Shown here piece after piece: positions 20,457-30,060 of a DNA stretch of 64,000 bases. Within the stretch, counting starts at the first letter, position 1; the number at the start of each line of letters is the position of its first letter. This DNA is from Joostella atrarenae. Lineage in GTDB: Bacteria > Bacteroidota > Bacteroidia > Flavobacteriales > Flavobacteriaceae. The stretch spans positions 100,394-164,393 of the forward strand of contig NZ_JAETXX010000009.1 in the NCBI RefSeq assembly GCF_021764745.1. The letters run 5' to 3'. Position numbers and translations under genes: made by a program. The notes beneath the pieces are model-generated. The model was not told the origin of the DNA. It did no database searches and saw only the letters and a program-made list of their open reading frames with translations.

Positions 20457-20604
20457 AATCTTATATTTTCCTAATTCTTCAATATTACAGTCTCTTTTTG
20501 AATATTTTTCATTTCTATCCTTCAATAAATATTCAATTCGGCTAACAATTAATGTACTTAATCTAATATTCTTTCATAAAATAAATTAAGAATGTGATTA
20601 GATT

Positions 20605-20612
20605 TATTTTTG
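20605..20612 (+). promoter_or_regulatory. Predicted -7 promoter box, four bases before an ATG
   Basis: TATTTTTG matches TAnnTTTG and ends four bases before the ATG at 20617. If used, transcription would begin at or next to the start codon, giving a leaderless message. Confidence 0.4.
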
Positions 20613-20616
20613 CTGC

Positions 20617-21009
20617 ATGACAACGCTCGTTAGTAAACATAAACTAATTAAATCTTATAAATTAGATTTTGGATATATAGAAATATACCCAAAGTTTGTC
20701 ATAGGTATAATTAATGATGGAATCGATTTGTCATTAGAGAATTTATCCGACTTAATAGCTATTGCAGACATTCATTATCGCAACAAAAACTATAGCTATA
20801 TTTCTTACAGGAAAAATGCATACGCCATTAACCCTACACTCTACGAATACATAAAAGATATTGATAATTTAAAATTATTAGCTATTGTATCTAGTAAAGA
20901 ACTTTATAGGCATAATTTTAAGATTGAGAAGTATTTTTATGGTAAAGAAATGAAACTCTTCAAAAATTTAGAAGACTCCGTAAAGTGGGTGCTAAAGAAA
21001 ATGGATTAA
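20617..21009 (+). CDS. Small STAS/SpoIIAA-like protein of unknown function
   Basis: A 130-residue cytoplasmic protein with no signal or membrane segment. Its pattern (KLDFGYIEIYPKFVIGIINDG, then a helix around LENLSDLIAIADIHY, then YSYISYRKNAYAINP, and a C-terminal helix EKYFYGKEMKLF) is the recurring layout of small flavobacterial proteins that seem to adopt a STAS/SpoIIAA-like alpha-beta fold. I recognise the family from general memory, not by a defined catalytic motif. It stands alone between the RimK terminator and the convergent hutH gene. Function unknown. Confidence 0.65.
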   Translation: MTTLVSKHKLIKSYKLDFGYIEIYPKFVIGIINDGIDLSLENLSDLIAIADIHYRNKNYSYISYRKNAYAINPTLYEYIKDIDNLKLLAIVSSKELYRHNFKIEKYFYGKEMKLFKNLEDSVKWVLKKMD

Positions 21010-21080
21010 ATCACTTTCTCCACCTTAATTTTAAAACTTTTTAAATACTTAGGTTCTTATCAAACCTATATCAGCTCCTT

Positions 21081-22592
21081 TTAATCTTTAAACATTTCAG
21101 GAGATACTTTTGTCGTTCCCATAAATTCAATAGTTTTCTTAATATCGTCATGGAAAACTCTATCCTTATCAACAAAAGGAACTACTTTAGTATAAGCCTC
21201 AAAATAGTCTTCTATTATTTCCGACGATTTTGCTGGATGTCTAAAGGCCAATGCTTGAGAAGCATTTAAAAGTTCGATTGCCAGAATTGATTTCAGATTT
21301 TCTAAGATTCTAAAACACTTCGTTGCTGCATTTGCTCCCATACTTACATGATCTTCTTGACCGTTAGAAGAAACAATAGTATCTACACTTGCAGGAGTTG
21401 CTAATTGCTTATTCTGACTCACAATACTAGCGGCGGTATACTGCGGAATCATCAATCCAGAATTCAATCCAGGATCATTCACCAAAAATGATGGCAATCC
21501 TCGTTGTCCAGAAATTAACTGATAGGTTCTTCTTTCAGAAATACTTCCCCACTCTGCCAATGCGATTCCTAAATAATCTAAAGCCATCGCTAGCGGCTGA
21601 CCATGAAAATTACCTCCCGATAAAATCTCATCTTGATCAATAAATATATTTGGATTATCGGTAACCGAATTAATTTCAGTCTTAAAAACTTTTCTTACAT
21701 GTGCCAAAACATCCTTTGAAGCACCATGAACTTGCGGCATACATCTAAAAGAATACGGATCTTGAACCTGCGTTTTAGGAAGTTCAGAAATCTCACTTCC
21801 TTCAATAAAACTTAAAATTCTAGCAGCAGTTTTTATTTGTCCTCTATGCGGACGCACTAAGTGTATTAATTTATTAAATGGCTCTGTAAGTCCGCCAAAA
21901 GCATCTAAGGACATCGTTCCTACTAAATCCGCTAAATACGAAAGTCTATACCCATTTATAATACACCACACCCCATATGCACTCATAAATTGAGTTCCAT
22001 TTAAAAGCGCTAGTCCTTCTTTTGACTGCAAAGCTATCGGCTCCCAATTTTTATCTTTTAATACAGTTGCCGTTTTTACTGTTTCTCCATTATAATAAAC
22101 TTCTCCCATTCCTAATAAAGGAAGAGAAAGATGTGCAAGCGGAGCTAAATCCCCTGATGCACCTAAGGAACCTTGGGTATATACAACAGGGATTATATCT
22201 TCATTATACAAGTCTATCAATCTACAAACTGTAGCGAGTTGCGCCCCACTATGTCCGTAACTTAAAGATTGTATTTTAAGTAACAACATTAGTTTTACAA
22301 TCTCCTTTGGCACCGCTTCACCCGTACCACAGGCATGAGACATCACTAAGTTTTCTTGAAGCTGACTCAAATGATCGTCAGCAATTTTTACATTACATAA
22401 AGATCCAAATCCAGTATTAATTCCATAAACTGGTTTTTTATCCGCAGCTATCTTTTTATCTAAGTACTTTCTGCAATTATCTATATTAACTTTAGCCTCA
22501 TCAGATAGTTTAAGCTTTAACTTATTATCTATTACATTAGAAATCGTTTCAATATCTAATACTTCTGAGCTTATATAGTAAAAATCGTTCAT
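21081..22592 (-). CDS. hutH: Histidine ammonia-lyase
   Basis: A 503-residue aromatic amino acid lyase, started at the ATG at 22592, which is preceded by AAAGAG; a longer frame to 22655 adds 21 residues lacking family similarity. The Ala-Ser-Gly triplet that cyclises to the MIO cofactor lies in GSLGASGDLAPL, and the substrate-selectivity pair is Ser-His in NLVMSHACG, as in histidine rather than tyrosine or phenylalanine lyases. The enzyme converts histidine to urocanate, the first step of histidine breakdown. No hutU, hutI or hutG lies nearby, so either these are elsewhere or urocanate has another fate. Confidence 0.9.
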   Translation of the reverse strand: MNDFYYISSEVLDIETISNVIDNKLKLKLSDEAKVNIDNCRKYLDKKIAADKKPVYGINTGFGSLCNVKIADDHLSQLQENLVMSHACGTGEAVPKEIVKLMLLLKIQSLSYGHSGAQLATVCRLIDLYNEDIIPVVYTQGSLGASGDLAPLAHLSLPLLGMGEVYYNGETVKTATVLKDKNWEPIALQSKEGLALLNGTQFMSAYGVWCIINGYRLSYLADLVGTMSLDAFGGLTEPFNKLIHLVRPHRGQIKTAARILSFIEGSEISELPKTQVQDPYSFRCMPQVHGASKDVLAHVRKVFKTEINSVTDNPNIFIDQDEILSGGNFHGQPLAMALDYLGIALAEWGSISERRTYQLISGQRGLPSFLVNDPGLNSGLMIPQYTAASIVSQNKQLATPASVDTIVSSNGQEDHVSMGANAATKCFRILENLKSILAIELLNASQALAFRHPAKSSEIIEDYFEAYTKVVPFVDKDRVFHDDIKKTIEFMGTTKVSPEMFKD

Positions 22593-22681
22593 TCTCTTTA
22601 TGTAGTTAAAAGTCCAAAAATCTGTATTACCGACTAATTTTACAAGGAAATACAAACAATTAACCTAATCCTTATTTTATA

Positions 22682-24226
22682 TTAAGCATTATCTTGATTT
22701 TCTTGATAATCTTTCGTGTTTTTCTTCAGCAAATCAATAAAGGCATCTCCTGTAAAATCAATAATATCTGTTGCTGTTAGCGCTTCTACGCCAGAACGCA
22801 ACACAGCTAGATCTCCAGCTCTTCCATGGATGTACACTCCCATTATCGCAGCTTCAAACAAACTATATCCCTGCGCTAAGAGTCCACAAATAACCCCTGT
22901 TAGCACATCTCCGCTTCCCCCTGTTGCCATTCCTGGATTTCCTGTGGAATTAAAATACAATTCTTCTTTATTTATAGTAACCGTATATGCGCCCTTTATC
23001 AAAAGTACCAATTCATTTTCTTTTGAAAACTGCTTCGCTTTTTCTAATTTATCAAAGTCGTCTTTCCAGCTTCCTATTAGCCGCTCCAATTCCTTTGGAT
23101 GTGGCGTCAAAATAGCATTTCCTTTTATCGACTTTAAAAGATGTTTATTTTCAGAAATAATATTTAGAGCATCAGCATCTATCACTAAAGGTTTTTTATT
23201 CTGAATAATAAAATCGGAAAAAGCTTTTACAGTAGCTGCGTGCTTCCCTAATCCTGGTCCGATTGCAATAGCGGTAGGCGTGATATCAAATTTTATATCA
23301 GAAATATGTGTTTCCTCGGAATCTGTTAAAACCATCGCCTCAGGAAAAGAAGCTTGTATTGTTTGATACCCACATTTAGGAATGTAAGAAGTAACCAATC
23401 CAGCTCCAGAATGTAATGCAGCTTCGCTACACATAAGAGCAGCGCCAATTTTACCATAGCTACCTCCAATTATCAAAGCATGACCAAATGTGCCTTTATG
23501 AGAGAATCTTCCACGTGGTTTATAAACCCCAAGAACATCATACTTTTCTACATAAAACATATCTGTAGGCTCTTTATACAAGTGTTCTGCATCCTGACCA
23601 ATATCTAGAGCCTCCCAATATTCGGTATAAATCCCAGACTGCGGTAATAAGAAAATTAATTTAGGTAATTGAAATGTTAGCGTATAATTTGCTCTTATAA
23701 CTGTATCTTTTTCTGTAATAGCCTTCTCCATATAAAGGCCCGAAGGAATATCTACAGAAAGAACAAAAGCACCACTTTTATTTATATGATTTATAATAGC
23801 AGCTACCCAACTAGCAGCTGGTCTATTCAAGCCGATTCCAAAAATAGCATCTATTACTATATCATTAGCACCAATTCTGGGAAGGTCATTATCTTCTGTA
23901 AGTAACTCCGGCCAATATTTTAGGTTTTTAATCCTATCAAAATTCAGCAAAAAATCTTTAGAACGTTTATCACTATAATTCACAACATAAGCAGAAATAT
24001 CATACCCTTGTTTCAATAATAGTCGAGCTACAACCAAACCATCTCCTCCATTATTTCCTATTCCACAGAAAATATGAATCTTAACTTTTGTATTTACTAA
24101 TTGTCTATTTATCCAATTAAAAACTGTTTTACCAGCCCTCTCCATCAATTCATCACTGGTAATATTTTGCCTCTCAATTGTTAATTTATCAGCAAGGCGT
24201 ATTTGTTTAGTAGAAAAAATCTTCAT
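22682..24226 (-). CDS. nnr: Bifunctional NAD(P)H-hydrate epimerase / ADP-dependent NAD(P)H-hydrate dehydratase
   Basis: A 514-residue fusion. Residues 1-215 are the YjeF N-terminal epimerase with GNNGGDGLVVARLL, which interconverts the R and S hydrates of NADH and NADPH. Residues about 230-505 are the ribokinase-like dehydratase with the GIGPGLG-like AIGPGLGKHA loop, LTPHPKELERL and the GSGDVLTGVI motif. Together they repair nicotinamide nucleotides damaged by heat or by GAPDH side reactions. The fused order is the common bacterial one. The gene lies 90 bases upstream of hutH on the same strand and could be cotranscribed with it. Confidence 0.94.
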   Translation of the reverse strand: MKIFSTKQIRLADKLTIERQNITSDELMERAGKTVFNWINRQLVNTKVKIHIFCGIGNNGGDGLVVARLLLKQGYDISAYVVNYSDKRSKDFLLNFDRIKNLKYWPELLTEDNDLPRIGANDIVIDAIFGIGLNRPAASWVAAIINHINKSGAFVLSVDIPSGLYMEKAITEKDTVIRANYTLTFQLPKLIFLLPQSGIYTEYWEALDIGQDAEHLYKEPTDMFYVEKYDVLGVYKPRGRFSHKGTFGHALIIGGSYGKIGAALMCSEAALHSGAGLVTSYIPKCGYQTIQASFPEAMVLTDSEETHISDIKFDITPTAIAIGPGLGKHAATVKAFSDFIIQNKKPLVIDADALNIISENKHLLKSIKGNAILTPHPKELERLIGSWKDDFDKLEKAKQFSKENELVLLIKGAYTVTINKEELYFNSTGNPGMATGGSGDVLTGVICGLLAQGYSLFEAAIMGVYIHGRAGDLAVLRSGVEALTATDIIDFTGDAFIDLLKKNTKDYQENQDNA

Positions 24227-24301
24227 TTTACAACAATTCTTTAGTTAAATTATTAAATTCTTAATAATAACTTTTATGTTTTTTTAATACTATAAAAGTA
24301 C

Positions 24302-24309
24302 TACATTTG
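24302..24309 (+). promoter_or_regulatory. Predicted -7 promoter box of the thr leader
   Basis: TACATTTG matches TAnnTTTG exactly and ends 21 bases before the leader-peptide ATG at 24331, the spacing expected for the start of a leader transcript. Confidence 0.55.
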
Positions 24310-24330
24310 AATACTATTACGAATAAACAC

Positions 24331-24438
24331 ATGCAAAGTTTTAATAACATACATACTACTTCTATATTCTCCACGGAGAATACATGTATTGTTTCTATTA
24401 TTCGTAACACTACTATTATTACCCCTTTTGGGGTATAA
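24331..24438 (+). CDS. thrL: Candidate threonine operon leader peptide
   Basis: A 35-codon frame (ATG to TAA) upstream of thrA. Seven Thr and seven Ile codons make up 40 percent of it, and its last part reads SIIRNTTIITPFGV. The E. coli thr operon leader is likewise rich in Thr and Ile, because both amino acids feed back on this pathway. The final codons run into a small hairpin. The peptide itself would have no function; ribosome stalling on scarce Thr-tRNA or Ile-tRNA would change RNA folding. There is no protein-family evidence, only composition and position, so this is inference. Confidence 0.6.
   Translation: MQSFNNIHTTSIFSTENTCIVSIIRNTTIITPFGV
24419..24435 (+). promoter_or_regulatory. 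Hairpin at the end of the thr leader frame
   Basis: TACCCC-TTTT-GGGGTA forms a perfect six-base-pair stem overlapping the last codons of the leader peptide. It lacks a strong T-run, so it is not a classic terminator by itself. A second hairpin AAAGGA-GAT-TCCTTT followed by TTAT lies at 24484-24500, and TATTCTCC/GGAGAATA lies earlier at 24364-24381. Confidence 0.4.
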
Positions 24439-24461
24439 ATTTTCACATATCGTCCGTATAT

Positions 24462-24469
24462 TATATTTG
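24462..24469 (+). promoter_or_regulatory. Possible second -7 box before thrA
   Basis: TATATTTG matches TAnnTTTG and lies after the leader frame, 240 bases before thrA. If real it would give a leader-independent transcript. No -33 element is evident. Confidence 0.3.
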
Positions 24470-24705
24470 TTTAAATCCAAACAAAGGAGATTCCTTTTAT
24501 AGATTATAAAAATGCAACAATACAAGCAGTACTATATAAAATTAGCCCATTGTAGTATTATATGCAAAAATATAAAAGCGATTACTCGAGGTTTTAGCAA
24601 ACATAATTTTCACATAAACAACACCCAACTAACTTTAAAAGAACTATTAAACATTATTATGGATCTCAATTCACACAAACACTCCATAATAGAAAAAACT
24701 AACAA

Positions 24706-27153
24706 ATGAAAGTATTAAAATTTGGCGGCACTTCGGTTGCTAATGCAGAGAATATAGAAAAAGTAAAAGATATAGTCGTCAATAACTCAAAAGAGGAAAA
24801 AACTACCATTATAGTTTCTGCCTTTGGAGGTGTTACAGATATGCTTGTAAAAGCCTCTCTCCTCGCCTCTTCACTAGATGAAGACTACAAAAATGTATTA
24901 GAGGAAATAGAAGAAAGACATATTAAAACCGCCCAAGAACTTATCTCTATAAACAACCAAAGTAAAGTTATAAGTAATATAAAAAGAGAGCTAAATGTTC
25001 TTGAAACTTTACTAGAAGGTGCTTTTTTAATCGGAGAAATCACTCCAAAATTACTAGATAAAATTGTTGGCTACGGAGAACTTCTATCTTCATTTATTAT
25101 CAACGAATATTTTGTAAAAGAAGGCTTGGAGAGTGTACATAAAGACAGTAGACTTCTTATAAAGACAGACGATTCTTTCGGGAAAGCTATCGTTGATTTT
25201 AAGACGACTAATGAGCTTTGCGAAAATTATTTTGGTACTGTTAGTTATCAGGTAATTGTAGTTCCTGGTTTTGTAGCTTCTTCTGCAAAAGGAGAATCTA
25301 CAACATTAGGACGTGGAGGTTCCGATTATACTGCAGCCATAATTGCAGCAGCTATAAATAGTGATGCCTTAGAAATATGGACAGACGTTAGCGGAATGTA
25401 CACTGCCAATCCAAAACTTGTAAAACAAGCGTTTGCAATTCCACATATCTCGTATCAAGAAGCAATGGAACTGTCTCATTTTGGGGCTAAAGTTTTATAT
25501 CCGCCAACAATACAACCTGTTTTATCAAAAGGAATTCCTATTCATATAAAAAACACCTTCGCTCCTAATGAAGAAGGAACACTAATCACAAAAAACAACA
25601 ACGGAAAAGCTCGCGCTGTTAGAGGAATAAGTCATGTAGAAAGCATTTCTCTGATTTCTTTAGAAGGAAGTGGAATGGTAGGTATTCCTGGAATTTCAAA
25701 ACGCTTTTTTGAAGTTCTTTCTGAAGCAAAAGTGAGTGTTGTTTTTATTACTCAAGCCTCTTCAGAGCATTCTATCTGTATTGGAGTTGCTTCTGCTGAT
25801 GCTGAAAAAGCTAGAACTGCACTTAATAAAGGGTTTGAGTATGAAATGACACTCAAAAAAATAAACCCTGTTATTGTTGAAGATGATTTGGCAATTGTAG
25901 CTTTAGTTGGAGACAATATGAAAAGTCACCAAGGACTTAGCGGGCGTATGTTTAGTGCATTAGGAAAAAACAATGTCAATATCCGTGCTATTGCTCAAGG
26001 TGCTTCTGAAAGAAATATCTCTGCTGTGATCAATAAAAACGATGTTAAAAAAGCTCTTAACACACTACATGAGCAGTTTTTTGAAGATAACATAAAGCAA
26101 CTCAACTTATTTGTAATGGGAGTTGGAAATGTAGGAGAGAAATTCCTAGCTCAGATAGAAAAGCAACGCAAGTTCCTTAAGAAGCAATTAAAATTAAATA
26201 TCCGTGTTGTCGCTCTTTCTAATTCTAGAAAAATGATCTTTAATGAAAACGGAATCGATCTTAAGAATTGGAAAACGCTTTTAGATGAAGGTGAAAAAAC
26301 AGGATTAGAAGCATTTTATGATAAAGTAAAAGAGTTGAATCTTAGAAACAGCATTTTTGTTGATAATACTGCAAATGAAGTAGTTGCAAACACTTACGAG
26401 AACTATTTAAACGACAGTATTTCTGTTGTTACTTGTAACAAAATCGCTGCTTCTTCTCCGTATAAAAATTACATCCACCTAAAAGAGCTTTCAAGACAAT
26501 ACAACGCTCCATTCTTATTCGAAACGAATGTAGGTGCAGGGTTGCCTATTATAGATACCCTGAAAAATTTAATTGCCTCTGGTGATAAGATTACAAAAAT
26601 ACAAGCGGTACTTTCCGGAAGTTTAAATTTCGTCTTCAATAATTTTAACGACAAAACAGATTTCCATGAAGTTGTAAAAGAAGCTCAAGACGAAGGATAC
26701 ACAGAACCAGATCCTAAAATTGACTTAAGTGGAATTGATGTAATGCGTAAAATATTAATTCTTGCTCGTGAAAGCGGTCATGAAATAGATATTGAAGAGA
26801 TAGAGAATGAAGCTTTTCTTCCTCAAGAGAGTTTAGACACAAATAGCGTAGAAGATTTCTACAAATCTCTTGTAAAAAATAAAGCTCATTTTGATAAAAT
26901 CTATAATGATGCTGCTAGCAAAGACTGTAGACTTAAATATGTTGCGCAATTTGAAGATGGAAAGGCTAAAGTAGGGCTGCAACACATTCCTAAAGACCAC
27001 CCTTTCTATAACCTAGAAGGAAAAGATAATATCGTTCTTTTCTTTACAGAGAGATATACTGAGCAACCGTTAATTATAAAAGGTGCTGGTGCTGGTGCAG
27101 ATGTAACAGCTTCAGGAATTTTTGCAGACATCATAAGAATTGGTAATTTTTAG
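24706..27153 (+). CDS. thrA: Bifunctional aspartate kinase / homoserine dehydrogenase I
   Basis: An 815-residue fusion. Residues 1-290 are the aspartokinase with KFGGTSVANAENI and GRGGSDYTAA; residues about 310-455 hold two ACT-type regulatory domains (EGSGMVGIPG, ALVGDNMKSHQG); residues about 460-815 are homoserine dehydrogenase with the GVGNVGEKFL nucleotide loop and the conserved GAGAGADVTASG end. It performs the first and third steps from aspartate to threonine and methionine and is normally inhibited by threonine through the ACT domains. It is followed three bases later by thrB, so the genes form one operon downstream of the candidate attenuator. Confidence 0.97.
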   Translation: MKVLKFGGTSVANAENIEKVKDIVVNNSKEEKTTIIVSAFGGVTDMLVKASLLASSLDEDYKNVLEEIEERHIKTAQELISINNQSKVISNIKRELNVLETLLEGAFLIGEITPKLLDKIVGYGELLSSFIINEYFVKEGLESVHKDSRLLIKTDDSFGKAIVDFKTTNELCENYFGTVSYQVIVVPGFVASSAKGESTTLGRGGSDYTAAIIAAAINSDALEIWTDVSGMYTANPKLVKQAFAIPHISYQEAMELSHFGAKVLYPPTIQPVLSKGIPIHIKNTFAPNEEGTLITKNNNGKARAVRGISHVESISLISLEGSGMVGIPGISKRFFEVLSEAKVSVVFITQASSEHSICIGVASADAEKARTALNKGFEYEMTLKKINPVIVEDDLAIVALVGDNMKSHQGLSGRMFSALGKNNVNIRAIAQGASERNISAVINKNDVKKALNTLHEQFFEDNIKQLNLFVMGVGNVGEKFLAQIEKQRKFLKKQLKLNIRVVALSNSRKMIFNENGIDLKNWKTLLDEGEKTGLEAFYDKVKELNLRNSIFVDNTANEVVANTYENYLNDSISVVTCNKIAASSPYKNYIHLKELSRQYNAPFLFETNVGAGLPIIDTLKNLIASGDKITKIQAVLSGSLNFVFNNFNDKTDFHEVVKEAQDEGYTEPDPKIDLSGIDVMRKILILARESGHEIDIEEIENEAFLPQESLDTNSVEDFYKSLVKNKAHFDKIYNDAASKDCRLKYVAQFEDGKAKVGLQHIPKDHPFYNLEGKDNIVLFFTERYTEQPLIIKGAGAGADVTASGIFADIIRIGNF

Positions 27154-27156
27154 ACC

Positions 27157-28077
27157 ATGAACGAGATAAAATTATTCTGTCCAGCAACAATAGCAAATAT
27201 CTCTTGTGGATTTGATGTTCTAGGATTATGTTTAGATAATACTGGAGATGAAATGCTGGTTCGAAAAACAAAGAAAAAAGGTGTTCGAATCACTAAAATC
27301 ATTGGTCAAGAGTTGCCGCTAGAAACAGAGAAGAATGTTGCGGGAGTAGCTGTATTAGCTATGCTTAAAGAAACGGAAACCGATTATGGTTTTGAGATAG
27401 AGATCACTAAAAAAATAAAGCCTGGAAGTGGAATTGGCAGCAGTGCTGCTAGTTCTGCTGGGGCAGTATTTGGTGTAAATAAATTACTTGGAGAGCCTTT
27501 TTCTTTAAATGAATTGGTAAAATTCGCTATGAAAGGTGAAGAGCTAGCTAGCGGAGCTCCGCACGCAGACAATGTGGCTCCTGCCCTACTTGGCGGTTTC
27601 ACTTTAGTAAAAGGCTACGATCCTTTAGAAGTTATAAAGCTACATTCACCAAAAGAAATCTATGCTACAGTTATTCATCCGCAAATAGAGGTGAAAACTG
27701 CTGATGCTCGCTCGGTAATTAAGCAAACTATCCCTCTTAAAAAAGCTATTATCCAATGGGGTAATCTAGCAGGATTGGTAAGTGCGCTCTATACCGAAGA
27801 TTACGAATTAATAGGACGCTGCTTACACGATGAAATAGTAGAACCTATGAGGAGTCCGCTGATACCAGGCTTCCATAAAGTTAAAGAGGCCGCCATAGCA
27901 GCAGGTGCACTTGGTGGCGGAATTTCAGGTTCAGGGCCGTCAATATTTGCTTTATCTAAAGGCAAAGAGACTGCAGAAAAAGCAGCAAAAGCAATGGCAG
28001 AAATTTATAAAGATTTTGGTGTAGATTATGATATTCATGTATCCAAAATCAATACTGAAGGAGTAAAAGTACTTTAA
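27157..28077 (+). CDS. thrB: Homoserine kinase
   Basis: A 306-residue GHMP-family kinase. The ATP-binding loop PGSGIGSSAASSAG and the C-terminal GALGGGISGSGPS motif are both intact. It phosphorylates homoserine to O-phosphohomoserine, the substrate of threonine synthase. It begins three bases after the thrA stop and ends 93 bases before thrC, consistent with a thrABC operon. Confidence 0.97.
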   Translation: MNEIKLFCPATIANISCGFDVLGLCLDNTGDEMLVRKTKKKGVRITKIIGQELPLETEKNVAGVAVLAMLKETETDYGFEIEITKKIKPGSGIGSSAASSAGAVFGVNKLLGEPFSLNELVKFAMKGEELASGAPHADNVAPALLGGFTLVKGYDPLEVIKLHSPKEIYATVIHPQIEVKTADARSVIKQTIPLKKAIIQWGNLAGLVSALYTEDYELIGRCLHDEIVEPMRSPLIPGFHKVKEAAIAAGALGGGISGSGPSIFALSKGKETAEKAAKAMAEIYKDFGVDYDIHVSKINTEGVKVL

Positions 28078-28170
28078 AAAATAGTTATAACGTTATGGAG
28101 TTACCTAGACATACATTAATTGAAAGCTTCGTAACAGCATAATAGCTTAACGGCATTAACAATCAAGAGA

Positions 28171-29472
28171 ATGAAATATTATAGTCTTAACGACAACAAA
28201 AGCAACGCCAATACTAGCTTTGAAGAAGCAGTAGTAAGAGGTATTGCTCCAGATAGAGGTCTTTATTTTCCAAATGAAATAAAAGCATTAGATAAGGATT
28301 TTATAGAAAACATTGAAAACTATAGCAATGAAGAAATTGCATATAAGGTCATCAAGCAATTTGTAAACAACGAAATTCCAGAAGATATTCTAAAGGGAAT
28401 TATCAAGGAAACATTATGTTTTGATTTTCCTACCGTAAAAGTAGAAGACGATGTTTATTCTTTAGAGCTTTTTCACGGTCCTACAATGGCATTTAAAGAT
28501 GTTGGAGCTCGATTTATGGCGCGTTGCTTAGGATACTTTAACCGAGATAAGGCTGATGAAACAGTAACAGTATTAGTAGCCACTTCTGGAGATACAGGCG
28601 GCGCTGTAGCTAGTGGTTTTTTAGGCGTAAAGGGAGTTGAGGTTGTTATTCTTTATCCTAGCGGAAAAGTAAGTGATATTCAAGAGAAACAACTCACAAC
28701 ACTTGGTCAAAACATTACTGCTCTTGAAGTAGACGGTGTTTTTGATGATTGCCAAGAAATGGTAAAAACTGCGTTTTTAGACTCAGAACTCACCGAAGAA
28801 AACTTAACTTCTGCTAACTCCATAAATGTTGCTAGATGGCTACCACAGATGTTTTATTTCTTTTTTGCTTACAAACAGCTAAAGTCACAGAACAAAGAAT
28901 TAGTTTTCTCTGTTCCAAGTGGTAATTTTGGAAACATTTGTGCTGGTATGATGGCTCATAAACTAGGACTTCCGGTAAAACAATTTGTTGCCTCCACTAA
29001 TATAAACGACACGGTTCCACAATATATGGCTACAAAACAATACTCTCCAAAGCCTTCGAAGCAGACAATTTCTAATGCCATGGACGTAGGAAACCCAAGT
29101 AACTTTATCCGTATCCAAACAATATTTAATAATGATTTTGAGGCGCTAAATGAGTTATTCTCATCTTTCAGCTATACTGATGAGGAAACTAAAAAAACAA
29201 TGCTTTCTATCCACAATAACACTAAATACGTTGCAGATCCACATGGCGCAGTAGGCTATTTAGGTTTAAAAAAATACCAAGAAACACATCCAAATACATT
29301 AGGGGTTTTCTTAGAAACAGCACATCCTGTAAAATTCTTAGATGTTGTGGAGAGTACTTTAGGAGTTACAGTTCCTATTCCGGAGCAAATAAAAGCCGTA
29401 ATGAACAATAAAAAAGAAAGTCTTTTAGTAAGCAATTATGAAGGTTTAAAATCCTATTTAAAGAGCAGATAA
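28171..29472 (+). CDS. thrC: Threonine synthase
   Basis: A 433-residue PLP enzyme of the fold-type II group, of the longer class found in E. coli and yeast. The N-terminal segment FEEAVVRGIAPDRGLYFP is typical, the PLP lysine lies in GPTMAFKDVGARF, and the phosphate-binding loop is in VATSGDTGGAVA. It converts O-phosphohomoserine to threonine. Last gene of the thr operon, followed by an unusually long perfect terminator stem. Confidence 0.97.
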   Translation: MKYYSLNDNKSNANTSFEEAVVRGIAPDRGLYFPNEIKALDKDFIENIENYSNEEIAYKVIKQFVNNEIPEDILKGIIKETLCFDFPTVKVEDDVYSLELFHGPTMAFKDVGARFMARCLGYFNRDKADETVTVLVATSGDTGGAVASGFLGVKGVEVVILYPSGKVSDIQEKQLTTLGQNITALEVDGVFDDCQEMVKTAFLDSELTEENLTSANSINVARWLPQMFYFFFAYKQLKSQNKELVFSVPSGNFGNICAGMMAHKLGLPVKQFVASTNINDTVPQYMATKQYSPKPSKQTISNAMDVGNPSNFIRIQTIFNNDFEALNELFSSFSYTDEETKKTMLSIHNNTKYVADPHGAVGYLGLKKYQETHPNTLGVFLETAHPVKFLDVVESTLGVTVPIPEQIKAVMNNKKESLLVSNYEGLKSYLKSR

Positions 29473-29527
29473 CTTCCTTTTTACATAAAATGAAAACTGC
29501 TGATGACATTTAAAAGCAGAATTACAG

Positions 29528-29593
29528 GGATAAAAATGAGTCGGAAATTGTGAATTTAAATGCAACTTTCCGACTCATTTTTATCCTTTTTTT
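29528..29593 (+). terminator. Long-stem intrinsic terminator of the thr operon
   Basis: A perfect 20-base-pair stem (arms 29528-29547 and 29567-29586, built on ATGAGTCGGAAA and its complement), a 19-base loop, then seven T residues. It lies 55 bases past the thrC stop. Confidence 0.93.
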
Positions 29594-30060
29594 GGTTCAT
29601 TATGAAAAATAAAATGATGTGTTTTTATAATTTTAAATCAAGAAAGCGTGTTTATTTTTAGTCAGAAATCATCATTAAAAAGGTCTCATTTTTCAGAAAT
29701 AAAAGAGCTTTTTTTTAACCATAAAAAACTATAATTTTTAAGTTAATTTCAACAGAGGAAAACCTTGTATTTGCTCTCAAAAAAAGAACTAAAAATTTAG
29801 CTTCAAAATAGCATCATGAAATTAAAAATAAGCGCTATTTTTACTTGCGTTATATTCCTTATAATTCAATTTCCGAACAAGAAATCATACTTTTTAGTAG
29901 TAATTATCAGTGATTTCTAACTTAAAAAAACACATTAAACTAAAAGTTTATATAAACAATCATAAAATACTGATTAACATAATTTAATACAAATAAATTG
30001 ACAAGATGTCATGCTTGTGAAATCTATCAAAAAGAAGATGTTTCAATGTAAGAAGAAAAG
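29594..30060. other. Gene-free AT-rich stretch
   Basis: No family-like open frame. One 34-codon frame at 29816-29920 begins MKLKISAIFTCVIFLII, like a secretion signal, then stops. No terminator for the convergent CLC gene was recognised here. I see no RNA gene. Confidence 0.5.

Noticed and set aside
24416..24429. The 14-base string TTATTACCCCTTTT occurs in the thr leader and, on the minus strand, in the tandem repeat at 60.2 kb
   Set aside because: In the leader it is part of Thr codons and a hairpin and is not repeated in tandem; a shared regulator is not supported.
24512..24709. A 65-codon plus-strand frame ending four bases into thrA
   Set aside because: Composition is AT-driven with no family pattern; the overlap with thrA is suggestive but the Thr/Ile-rich frame at 24331 explains the leader better.
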